Of a stretch of DNA of 64,000 nt, positions 36,294 to 46,544 are shown piece after piece; position 1 is the first letter of the stretch; every line of letters begins with the position of its first letter. Both the position numbers and the translations under genes were made by a program. The notes under the pieces were generated by a model. That model ran no database searches, was not told the DNA's origin, and was given only the letters and a program-made list of their open reading frames with translations. This DNA is from Pachypanchax playfairii (lineage: Eukaryota > Chordata > Actinopteri > Cyprinodontiformes > Aplocheilidae), in NCBI GenBank assembly GCA_006937955.1, contig SSNP01000241.1, forward strand, positions 298,208 through 362,207, in the 5' to 3' direction.

Positions 36294-37638
36294 AAATGAC
36301 TGAGAATTGGAGTGACTGGAGCAAATTTACAACGAGGTAAAAACACAGTATGTGTCTTCAAGTGAGAAGAAAAACTAACAGTGGGTAAGTGTTTGAGCAA
36401 ACAAATTTATTACAGAGAAGGAGAGAAAATCGTTAAATCCGTTTGAACCTTATTTTTTTTTATCAGTTTGACATAATAAAAGAAAGTAAAGAGAATAACT
36501 GGAAAGTGAGAACAAAGACTGGACTTGAAACATCTGAGAACTGCACAGACAGGAAAAGCCGGAGTTGATGTAGCCGGAGCGTTTGGGAAATCCTGTTGCC
36601 GGAGTTGATCTACATACTTACTTTGATTCATTGTAGTAAAGCTGCTGTCTGGTCACAGTACGAGGGAAGCAGTATAACTCCGAGAGGCCCTCAGGAACCC
36701 TTACTTTGATTTAATTAATCAGACTCACACTTAATGTCTTGTTTATAACTAGAATCATGAAACAGGACATTTTTCACATTCCACAATCCCTCAAATGTGC
36801 TGACTTCCTGCCTAAAACCTCAAAAAGGGTTACGCATGAGCTACCCACAATCCAAAAAAGACACAAAAGGGCTGAGCTATTCAGATTTCTGTAAAACTAG
36901 ATCCTAATAAGAACACGATCTGTCATTTGTGTTTAAAACCATCCTTCTGCTAGATTATGTGCTTCTTGATCATTTGTCTGCTTTGACTCAGTGTGGACAA
37001 CAGTTAAAGCGTAATCATTTTAGCAATTCCACTGTCTTCATGCCTCTTATCTAATGAACAGAAATGAGCTGCACCACTTTAGTAGCTATTAGCTATTATT
37101 TAGTCGCTTTTAGATCATATAACACAGATTATGTAACATAGATTCATCTTGGTTGTCGACAAGTTTGAAATCGTCAAGAAAAATAGTCACAGTCTGATCC
37201 ATAAGTGCTGCTATCAAATGTTCATCAGCTGATGAGAGTTTTAGTTGATAAACATTGAAACCAGTGTTCTAGCTGCTGCACATCCTCCCAGTTGCATGAT
37301 ATGACACGGCTTACATCTGGGATTAGTTTCAAAAAGTCGTGGTAAACATCTGATCTGGGCATCTTTTCAGAACTCGACATGAAGATCTGTGAAATGAACA
37401 TGAGGAAGTGGGAAATAAGCAGAGTTTTCCCATTACGCTTGACTGCATATGTTTTGAGTGGGTGGTTGACCGCAGAGAAGCCAAAGGTTGACTGACGAGC
37501 AGGAATCTTCGTGTGGATGCTGAAGCAGAGACACGGAGGATGAAAGCGAGCGCACAGTGTGTTCTACACTCCAGTGATGCTTGATGTATGTTAATGGCAG
37601 ATGGTTATGATCACTGAGCCACTGTTCAGCACTCCTGT

Positions 37639-37641
<3 letters not shown>
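36294..37641. other. no gene recognised
   Basis: No supported feature. Confidence 0.4.

Positions 37642-37674
<33 letters not shown>
37642..37674. repeat. (GT)n microsatellite
   Basis: About 16 uninterrupted GT units. Confidence 0.95.
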
Positions 37675-37675
<1 letters not shown>

Positions 37676-38937
37676 ACCAGCTTGTGTGTTTGTTTTATTT
37701 TCCATGTTGCCTAATGTGTGGTTGACTGATAACATTATGAAAGAGCCAGGTGCATGACTATCTATCTAGCCTGCAGGCGAGTGTGTGTTAAACTTCTGCA
37801 TGTGATTGTGTACGTGCGAGTGTGTAAGCGTGCATGACAGGGGAGGGTAATTGGGGTTTGACCCTCCTTATCTCCAGCACCCTGGCGTGTTTGTTTTCAC
37901 AATGACGCCACAATATAAGTGCTAACGTCACGGGATATGAGACAGATTTATTTATTTATTTTCAGATATAGACCACACGCACAGAAGGTTATTAACCATA
38001 TGCACTCTGCCTGAAACAGATAATAAAAACGCTGTAATAATGATCCATAACACTCACCTTTCAGTTATTTTGTTGAATGAAAAGCTCTTAGATGTGTTTT
38101 GTTTATCTACAATGTTGACATGGACATTATTAAACAGCAGGAAACAGAATGTATTTTTAAGGCACATTTTAATACAAAACTAAGTAAGAATATGTGTATC
38201 TGATTTTGCTTCATAGATAAAAACATACAAAAACATCTGCATGTGAGGGGTCAACCATGTCATTAGTTTTCAGAGTCAACATTTTTGTCTCATCATATGA
38301 AACACATGCATTAAGCTTCATTCTCCAGGACTGATCTGATCTGTCTTCGTTTTATCAAAGTTTTCTATCTTTTAGTCGTGAATTTTGAAGGATTAGCTGC
38401 AGATAGTTGATCAGAATTGTTTATCAGAAAATCAAATTGTTACAGCATCCGTTTTCTGGGATTATACAAAGACCAAAATAAATAAATGAATAAATGTACA
38501 GAATTCACATTTTAAGGACATTGCAGATCCCATCCATCCTTTTTCTAAACCTACTTGTTCCTGTTCAGGTTTGTGGAGGTCTGATGCCTATCACTGGCTG
38601 CAGGTACTGATTTAGACAAATAGTTTGCTAAAATAGTATGAAGAGATTACTCGTTACACCTAAATCCCAATTTACACTGGGCACGTCAGCGACTCTGGAC
38701 ATCCCTAGTTTTATTAGTCTTAGCCAGTGACTCAGGATATGTGCTTGATGTAAAAGGCTGTCCTGGGTTGATGGAACAGATATTGTGTGTATGAAGGTAA
38801 GAAATTATTTTTAAAAACAGCGATAAAAATGTTCAAGGAAACAATCCAGAACAATATTAAATTAATTCCAAGGTCCATGAAGAGATCAGAACCATAGTAG
38901 GATCCATGGAGGAAGACCCAGTAGGTTTCAACTACCG
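37675..38937. other. no gene recognised; possible SINE tail
   Basis: A short segment at 38525-38610 ('ccatccatcctttttctaaacc') resembles tails of fish SINEs/LINEs. A hydrophobic 72-codon minus ORF (38732-38950) is not recognisable. Confidence 0.35.
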
Positions 38938-38947
38938 TGAAGGACAC

Positions 38948-39440
38948 CATTAGCGGAACAAATCAGAGCCGGGTGGGGGGCGGAGCAAATGACCGGGCCC
39001 TTAAAAGACGAGTTTTACCCACAATGCACTTGGATTCAATATCGGTGATTAACTTGTAAATTTGTGTGTCATAAAGCTCAATGTGAGAGTGAAAATAAAG
39101 CCAGTGATGCAGGACAACGTTTTATTCAATATTTTACACCTGCGACATCACTAGATTCAGTCTTTCTTGTAAAGCTTTTAGCAACCATGACCCAAACCTG
39201 ACTGGAGAACCCATATAAACCCTGCATGAATCAGAATTTTACACGGTTCTGTAATCGGAACCCAAACTCCGTCCTCCGCCGAGTGTGAATTTTAAAAGGG
39301 CCCGTGTTCTCGCCTGTCTTCCCTAGTTTTTTTCAGATGTGAAAGAGGCCCGTCTCTCACATCATACTTCTAAGCCAGGTCCCTCTGATGTCCGGGCCGG
39401 CGGCGTACCGTCCTCCCAGCCCCCCATGAAACCCCGCCCC
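38948..39440. mobile_element. 493-bp insertion flanked by 10-bp direct repeats
   Basis: The sequence TGAAGGACAC occurs at 38938-38947 and again at 39441-39450. Between them lies a GC-richer unit with 'ccgggtggggggcggagc' at one end and 'gggccggcggcgtaccgtcc' and 'aaccccgcccc' at the other. Part of its left end also occurs at 22956-23020. Looks like a mobile element insertion of unknown class. The 10-bp duplication could be 8 bp plus chance matches. Confidence 0.55.
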
Positions 39441-39450
39441 TGAAGGACAC

Positions 39451-42117
39451 AACAGATTTTCAAGACAACCAAGACATCCCGTCTTATTTATTGTAGCTAT
39501 AAAATGTCATGAAACAAATCAGTAAATGTTTTTTCATTGAAAATTATTTTATTTCCAAAGTTCTTTTAACAGACTTTATTGCTAAAGGAGAATCACACAC
39601 CTCAAGATGTTTGAACTCCTAGATTACAACACCTGAGTTTTTTATCTAAGGTCAAGACTTTGAGACTGGTTTGGTGACATTTTCTACACCTGCAGTCAGA
39701 CTGAGCTCGTGTCTTTCATACCAGCTATTTTGTTTCTATTTTCTCACTCTGCATTTTATTTCTGATTTGCTTCAAACGCTGATATTTCTGAATGGCCCTT
39801 TTTATATTCAAGATTCAAAATGTTAAAGGCCAAGAACTAAATTAGTCAAAGGCAAATAATTTCTCAGAGAGCAACAAAGTTTCAAGCTGAATACAATGTT
39901 GAAGAATAGTCTTGATTCATTGGATGCCATTCTTTTCATCCTTTCCAAATTGCATCATTGTTTAGGTTTCGTGAATGAAACTGACTGAACTGGAAGGTTC
40001 ACGGTGAGATGGAACATCTGATTGAAACTTTGTGTCTCTGACATTCAGCTGAGCGTTTTACTTTATCCTCAGTAGAACAAGAAAATCCAACCTAAAAGCT
40101 TGGAAATGATGTTACTGAGATGAAACACATTTTTAAAGTTACGTGACCTTCGGCTTGACATACAGTATATCTTGTCTTTTTTCTACCCAGTATTCAGTAT
40201 AATGTTTGATTGTATATTGCAGTTATTTAGACAGAGGTTTTATCATGTTTTTGGTGAACAGGTTCAGAAGACAATCATTAAACATTATGTATCTGAAAGC
40301 TCAGAAATTCACATATGGCTGAGATGGAAACCTTTTCCAATGTAGAAACCTTTACAGAAATGCCTTAATAGCCACTCATTGAATTTCCACTATTTCACAG
40401 TCCTAAAATAGACCTAACTTGAACACTTTTATATTACTTAGCACTCTATAGACATTGCAAAAACATCACTAAAGCTGTGAAGTTTAGTAAGCAGTGTACT
40501 TAATGGTGTGGTACTCTGTTCCCCTCGAAATGTGACACAGTTGGCTAATGCATTATTTTTTTAGGGAAATGATCGTCCCTTTTAGCCAAACATAGACCAG
40601 CCTGCGATTGAAAATTAACCAGTGATTTGCTTTACTAATGTTCCAGAGTCAACATTAGCAAAGCAAATCTCTGACTAACATCACTGAATTAATGCAGGAG
40701 TCATTTTACCTGCATACATCTGTAATACTGAGCTTTTTTTGAGCAATTCTTTGCTGCATAAGAGGATTTTATTCAGAAACCAATGAAAGAGGAACATCAA
40801 GTTTTTCTAACATGTTTGAGGATTTGGTGTGAGATTGTTTAAGTTTATTCCAGAACCTGTGAGAAATAGGTGCCTTGGCAGTTCCAGGTTGTTCTGAGAA
40901 CTTGAATACCTTCCATTCAGGCTCTTGTTCATGCAGTTAAGCAAGCAGAAGCAGTTGGAGACAGAGTTGGATTTGTGCCATTTATTCACATGGTGTGTTG
41001 TTGCTTAGGCTTGTCATGATTGTCTCAGTGCATGATTGAAAACACGTTGGATCGACTGGTTGTATTCCAGGGGAGTCAGGTCAAGGCAAGAATATTGAAT
41101 GTGTTTGAAATGCAATAGAAATTGAGGTTGAGGTGTTGATGTCAGTCCTCATACAGAATTTAGGATTCATTTATGAACATTTGAATTTGAATTTAAGGAC
41201 TGAATTAGAAAGGTAAGGTCTGTGTTTTGTTCTCCTTTTATCAGGCAGTGTGATATTAAAAGCTCTGGTCTGCCATGACACTGTAGTGTACCCCTCTGAC
41301 ACCAGAACATCTCTTTGCCTCACTAAACTAAACTAGATACAACTTTTCCATTAAAACCTTCCATTTGCTTTTATATCCTGCATAGGGCGAGAAATCCCTG
41401 AAAAAACTGGCCAAAAACAGAGAAAATGAGCATCATGTGTCTTTTAAATCGAGTCCAAATGCAGTATGAATCCTCGGTACCACGGACGCATCCGGCTGAA
41501 TTTTTCTTTAGGAATCCTTTCTCACAGATTTCTATCTGTCCTGTGTTAATCCTGCAATGACTTCCATCTGTAACGTTACAGTCTGAATCCATGTTAAAAA
41601 ATCTCAAGTACACCCTCTTTCAATTTTAAAGGTTTATGTATCAAGGAGAGATAGAAGATCATACGTTTCTTAAGAGGTTCTGTGGTTCGGTGGTTTAACA
41701 TCAGATGGAGAACATGAGGTGGAACCATGCCTTTATTTATTAGACAAAAACTGAGAAAAAAGCTTTTCATGGAAAAACTAAATCCAGTTTGCATGTAAAG
41801 GAAGATTTACTTTGTAGTTTTTATATTTACACAAGTGTCAACTGGGACTACATGCAAAAAATCAAATAGTCTTTCAATGTTCTCCAACATAAAACCGGAA
41901 GTTTAGCAGAGGAACGTCTCAACTTCATTCTGCTGCATCGATAAAATCTAAAAATCTGAACGTATAAGCAGTGACTGTATCTTTGTGATGACTCACACTT
42001 GATGATGATCAATTGTTCTTTTTGGGGAAGTGAAATAGGCGTGGCAAACATCAGTCTAAATAAAAACAGATTAAATAAACATTCACATACAGGACAGATG
42101 TGCTTCATTCTGAAGTC
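39451..42117. other. no gene recognised
   Basis: Short ORFs only. I see no defined repeat. Confidence 0.45.
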
Positions 42118-42927
42118 TTAAAGCAGTACTTAGGAACTTTCAGTTTAGGTTTATTTTGGCGGCGCCACTGGACAAAAGCAGTATTATTTTACGTGAACGA
42201 AGCCTGCATTTCCCATGAGCACCAGCGCGTAGCGTCGTAAAATCCAGATACCCCGTCCGCCAGCAGTTGGATTGAACTACAACTACTTGTGTGTCTGCAG
42301 CCATCGCATTGCTTTTTTGTCATATAGTACTTCTGAGTTTGTTGTGGCTGGTCGTGTAAGTTTAGAACTGTGAACTGTCAACCTGGTGGCCAGTTATTAC
42401 TTCCATGCAAATTTCCAAAAGCTGACATTAGCATTTTGATTTGAGAATAGAAAGATACTTACTAGTCCAGCAGGAACAGAACCACGGCAGCATCAGTCGG
42501 AAATCCCTCCTCGACTTTGAGCTCACGCCAGCGAGTGAAAGCCGGGCCTATGTTGATTCTTGACTGTCCTTTCATCCGGTTACTCTCCCTTTTTCTTTTT
42601 TTTGTCTCCTCAGACAAAACTTTTCGTTTTTTCGGGGCTTCTGCCATGTTAGCTGCAGTTGCGCGTAACAGGTCGCATCGAGTTCCGTGTTTATGACGAA
42701 TGGGGAAAGGGGAAGTGACGTATGCCGAAAAGCAGCCTATCCATTCATAGTTTTGTGTGGCAGGGTTCCCACCATCCTCCTCAAAGTTGTTTAGTGCCAG
42801 TGAAAGCGATACAGACCCCCTCAAGCCATGACAGAGGTGTCATTCAACTTGTTGTAAGTCGCCATATAATCACAGAAGTTATGAAACTATTTCATGAAGG
42901 TTGAAAAGTTACTTAGTGTTGGTTTAA
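42118..42927 (-). mobile_element. TTAA-flanked element with intact small-protein exon, copy 2
   Basis: Bounded by TTAA at 42118-42121 and 42924-42927, 802 bp inside. Imperfect inverted ends: AGCAGTACTTAGGAACTTTC and (reverse complement) ACCAACACTAAGTAACTTTT. The minus strand carries a short exon (separate entry). One N lies at 42929 just outside. Kolobok-like by TTAA duplication; that class call is inference. Confidence 0.75.
42463..42647 (-). CDS. transposon-encoded first exon (KRKR...RINIG.AF.RWRELK...FLLD protein)
   Basis: On the minus strand the ATG at 42647 opens MAEAPKKRKVLSEETKKRKR, followed by ESNRMKGQSRINIGPAFTRW, RELKVEEGFPTDAAVVLFLL and D. At 42463 the frame meets ACTA|GTAAGT: with splicing at this strong donor the apparent TAG stop is avoided and the next codon begins TA-, so the exon ends in phase 2. 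Related decayed copies of the peptide are found at 1793 (+), 48707 (-) and 49165 (+). The peptide is highly basic with a nuclear-signal-like KKRK run. I believe it is the N-terminal exon of a DNA-transposon protein whose later exons are deleted here; the domain has no name known to me. Confidence 0.6.
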
Positions 42928-42951
42928 ANTTCCATCCAGTATTTAGGTGTT

Positions 42952-44063
42952 TTAAAGGTCCTGTATCATGAAAAATCAACGTTTTGGAGCTTTTAACCAT
43001 GTTGTGATGCTGTTTCTTTATTTAAAAGACCTCCAGAGGGGTTTTTGGCTTAATTCATGCATTCCCGAGTAATCCTCCTGAAACCTGCGCTCTGAGCAGC
43101 TGCTTTACTCGCTCATGTAAAACGGCTAAATTGAGCCCGTTTACGTCACGGTGTCGTATCAGGAAGTTCTTGACCAATCCCTGTTGCCCCTGTAGAAGGT
43201 ACGAGGTGAGCTGCGAGAGTCCAAAAAAATTTGTCAGGAGCTCATCACGGCAGATGTCTAACCTACAGCCCAGAGTTCCCACACTTCAACCACCTGCTGC
43301 TCTTTATTAGCATGAGCTGCTAATAAAGACTTATCAACTCGACCCTGCTAATCACATATCAGTATGAATCCAGCTTTACAGCTGAGCTCCACGTCACCGC
43401 AGCCCGTCCCACCACCGGATAAAAGACACAGTCACTCACCCTGCCAGCCCTCAGTCAGACGTCCCGTTTGCCACGAGCTCCTGTTCGCCTCCGTGCTGCA
43501 GTTTAACCACCTCATTAATCCAGCCTCAGACCTCAGACCTGTCCCGGTAGATCTCTCTCTCTGTCCGTCTCGTTCTTGGCTGCTGGTCTCGCGGTCAGCG
43601 ACTACGGTCGCTGCCTACAGAAACCCGCTCCTCGCCTACGACCTGTCTCACTTCACCCGTCTGATCCCAGTCTTGGTGTCATCTCCCGGGTCGGATCGCA
43701 TCCAGTCGCGACTGGACCGTCCTTCCCTCCAGACGCTCCTCACCACCGAGCGTCCTCTGACAAATTAGGACCTCCATTTCGTTGTATTTCATTCTAAAAA
43801 TTTCTCATCGAAAATGTGCATTTGGCTGCGAGAGTTACAGAAGTTTATTTAGTGTTTCTAAACAGCCCAATGGCACTCACAGTTGGGAGGCGGGGTTTTA
43901 GGTAAACCGAGCGTTTTTACTTCCTGGTCACAGAATAACTCGAGAATATAAGTTATATTTCAGGACAAATGAAGTGAATATAACTCATACAGTAAGGTTT
44001 TATTATATATGTGCCGATCCCAGACGTTGAAAACTGTAAAATAGCAGGATACAGTCCCTTTAA
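42952..44063. mobile_element. TTAA-flanked element (AGGTCCTGTATC family)
   Basis: TTAA at 42952-42955 and 44060-44063 bounds 1104 bp. Inverted ends are AGGTCCTGTATCATG and (reverse complement) AGGGACTGTATCCTGC. It contains a GC-rich stretch with a 134-codon plus ORF (43364-43768), rich in Pro, Ser and Arg and without recognisable domain. It lies only 24 bp from the preceding TTAA element. Confidence 0.72.
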
Positions 44064-44806
44064 GTCTTGCATCTGTGTAGTTAAATATAACATCATATGT
44101 TGGAGCAAAACTACCATCAAAATGAACCTTCAGGTGAAATGATCATGATTGACATGAAATACAGGAGACATTCAGACAGCATTACAGTGACTCAGTTCCA
44201 CACAGTAAGTCACATCAACATTTTATCACAATTTTGAGAAATGATTCTTGAAATAAATCAACTTTTAAAATAATTTATTTCACAATGAAAAATAAACTGA
44301 TAATCCAACAGATCTTTTTGCAACCTGCATGTTCTGTACTTTTTCTTTCTTTCTTTCTTTTTTTTTTTCACAAGTTTCCACTTTATATTATTTGGCATCA
44401 AAGGTGCCAATTAAAGTTCTCATGTTCGACTCTTTTATGAATAAAATCTACTGAGTTCTTCACATCTGAACTAGAATCACAGTGTTTCTGTCTGACAGCT
44501 CTGTGTAAACAGATGCCATAATGACTCAGTAACTTATTGAATGAGATGAGTGACAACTGAAACCAAACACAGCCGAGACTCTCACACTCTGTCAGATGTC
44601 TCACTGTGTCTTTAAAATGAACTGCAAATAAGATCTATAGTTAAGCTTATCAGGTCAAAGCTGCTGATCAAAGATGTTTTTAGAACCTCCAAACATTGTG
44701 TAATCTTTGATATGTTATGTTGCTATTAAATGTTCTATTTGGAGATTTCTTTATCGTGGAACTTTTTAGAAAAGGAGTTGGAGAGATCATGTTTGTTTCT
44801 AGTGTA
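44064..44806. other. no gene recognised
   Basis: A short (TTTC)n tract lies at 44343-44362. Nothing else identifiable. Confidence 0.45.
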
Positions 44807-44816
44807 TACACACACA

Positions 44817-44867
<51 letters not shown>
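44807..44867. repeat. (CA)n microsatellite
   Basis: About 30 CA units with one CCC interruption near 44820. Confidence 0.95.
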
Positions 44868-45095
44868 GTGTGTTTTGGTATCCTTATGGGGACCGTCCAT
44901 TGACTTCCATTGATTTTAGTAACTAGATTTATACCTAACCCAAACCCTTTTCCTAACCTTAACCATTACTGATCTATAACTAACCCTAAGACTAACTAAA
45001 ACTCTATTCACACCATACCTATAAACCTAACCCCTAACCCTAAAAAGGGGAGTCCCCCCCATGGGGACCAGGCTTTGGTCCCCACAAGAACCCTC
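44868..45095. repeat. TATGGGGACC...GGTCCCCACAAG repeat with CCTAACCC motifs
   Basis: The ends CTTATGGGGACC and GGTCCCCACAAG are inverted. The interior holds irregular 'cctaaccc' and 'ccctaa' units and 'ccattgacttccattgattt'. I recognise it as a common fish interspersed unit. It is sandwiched between CA and AC/AG microsatellites. Confidence 0.65.
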
Positions 45096-45134
45096 GGACC
45101 CCAGAAAGATAGTAAAAGTCAGGAAACGGGTCCN

Positions 45135-45136
<2 letters not shown>

Positions 45137-45195
<59 letters not shown>
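45137..45195. repeat. (AC)n(AG)n compound microsatellite
   Basis: (AC) runs from 45137 to 45179, then (AG) to about 45195. A single N at 45134 precedes it. It lies 280 bp upstream of the presumed nav3 5'UTR exon end. Confidence 0.93.
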
Positions 45196-45473
45196 AAGCC
45201 CAGTGAGCGCTGTAATCACGGTTTTTACGGATGGTGGTGGTTGTACCTTCTAAAGGAGTTCACGCCCCCTTGAATGGTTCTCTTGACTCTGTGTTGCACA
45301 TCTGACAGTAAGAGAGGGAAAGGAGAGAAGGGGAGGGAGCTGTGTTGCATGTGGGAGGAGAAGGAGGAGGGAGTGAGCAGGAGGAAGGAGAAACCCTCTC
45401 AGTTGAGGTTGGCTAACTGCAGGCCACAGAATGAGAGCAGTTGCTTTCCTCTCAGCCTGAGAGGAAACTGCAG
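45196..45473 (+). promoter_or_regulatory. nav3: probable nav3 5'UTR exon / proximal promoter
   Basis: A purine-rich GAGGA/GGGAGG stretch (45300-45400) leads to AACTGCAG|GTTTGT, a plausible donor at 45474-45475. The coding exon begins after a polypyrimidine tract and AG at 45601-45602, which implies a 129-bp intron in the 5'UTR. The transcription start is not determinable; no clear TATA box is seen. Confidence 0.5.
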
Positions 45474-45602
45474 GTTTGTCCTTTTCTTTCTTTTTTTGTT
45501 TTTACTCCCCTTCTTGTGCCTTGCCTCCAAAAAAATCAGTAGTGCAGATTTTTACATATTTTTGATTTTTTTTTTTTACTTTGTTCTCACTGCATTGTTT
45601 AG

Positions 45603-45883
45603 AACTTTTGTTGCCTGGAAGCACAATGCCGGTAGTTGGTGTTGCTTCCAAACTTCGGCAGCCCTCAGTGGTGGGCAGCAAGCCGGTGCACACTGCTCTC
45701 CCCATCCCCAGTGCAGTCAGAGCAGCCACCTCGCAGAGCTACATGGCCCGGCAGCAGGATGTCAGGCCAAATGACAGAGCACCAGGGCTCAACTGCCAGC
45801 TGTCAGTCAGATCCGAGTACCGGCAGGAGAGGATGCCAGAAGGAAAGTCCAGAGCAGAGACAGAGGAGAGCAAGATCTGCAAG
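45603..45883 (+). CDS. nav3: neuron navigator 3, first coding exon (ATG at 45626)
   Basis: After the acceptor (T-rich tract, AG at 45601-45602) come 23 bases of 5'UTR, then ATG at 45626 and 86 codons to AAG|GTTAGT (donor GT at 45884-45885), phase 0. The translation starts MPVVGVASKLRQPSVVGSKP and continues VHTALPIPSAVR, which closely resembles the known N-terminus of vertebrate NAV3. The exon ends …TEESKICK, where the family continues with the calponin-homology domain (IYTDWANHYLAK) from the next exon. NAV3 is a large microtubule plus-end and cytoskeleton-associated protein of neurons with an N-terminal CH domain, coiled coils and a C-terminal AAA ATPase; only the N-terminal leader is here. 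The rest lies beyond 64000. The in-frame ATG at 45581 is in the intron and not used. Confidence 0.9.
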
Positions 45884-46200
45884 GTTAGTGAATATGAACC
45901 ACTCATTGTGTTCACCTGTTTGCTGGGTCCCCAGTAACACGACTCTTTGATGCCGTCTGTCCCCCTTGGGTTTGAGCAGGTGCCTCTTTATCAGAATCAC
46001 AGTTTGAAACAGCAATGAGTCATTAGTGCTTTGGCAGAATGATGTCACTGGTTGTTGGTCATTAACTCAGAGGAAACTAGATGAGTCATGAACCGCTGTC
46101 TGTTTCTTAACTCATTTTGCTGCCCAGTCTGTTTATAGTTTGTTCTTGTTGTTTAACAGATAACTTTACCAGTTCAGTTGAGTCAAGTTGATTAACATCC
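45884..46200 (+). other. start of nav3 intron 1
   Basis: Begins GTTAGTG. No further exon of nav3 was recognised to the end of the window, so the first coding intron exceeds 18 kb. Confidence 0.6.
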
Positions 46201-46204
46201 AAGT

Positions 46205-46540
46205 GTCATGGATTGAAGGTGTGAGCCAGAAATGCAGACGAATGGATGCAGATTCACAAGCAAGTTAAAGTGTAATAACTAAACAACAGGCAACAAACGA
46301 AAACCGACTGAAGGCAAACGTTCACGAGGCGTGCAGGGAGAGTGACAGCTGACAGGGAACAGGGGAGCAGAATAAACTAATTAGCTGATGGAGAAAAGGT
46401 GTAACAGGCTGAAAGATGAGGGAGTGAGAAAAGAGCAAATTAATAGCACAAGAACACATGAATAAATGCTAAAAGTAACATAAAAACAAACCAGTACAGG
46501 GAACTGAAATGAACTAATGATTAACTGCACTAAATATTTT
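46205..46540. repeat. TGTCATGG... A-rich interspersed element
   Basis: Begins GTGTCATGGATTGAAGG and 'agaaatgcagacg', then an A-rich, strand-asymmetric stretch. Its composition resembles the reverse complement of the T-rich unit at 10358-11110. No target duplication found and class unknown. Confidence 0.4.
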
Positions 46541-46544
46541 ATAG

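Noticed and set aside
38732..38950. Hydrophobic 72-codon minus ORF
   Set aside because: Its start coincides with an insertion boundary, and I recognise no membrane protein family in it.
43364..43768. 134-codon plus ORF, Pro/Ser/Arg-rich
   Set aside because: Lies wholly within the TTAA element at 42952-44063 and has no domain. An overlapping second frame is also open, which fits GC-rich noncoding sequence.
44930..45050. Interstitial telomere or chromosome-fusion scar
   Set aside because: CCTAACCC units are irregular, few, and belong to a common fish interspersed repeat with GGGGACC arms.
45274..45774. 166-codon plus ORF overlapping the nav3 5' region
   Set aside because: It reads through the purine-rich leader, the T-rich intron tract and an alternative frame of the nav3 exon, so it is not a separate protein.
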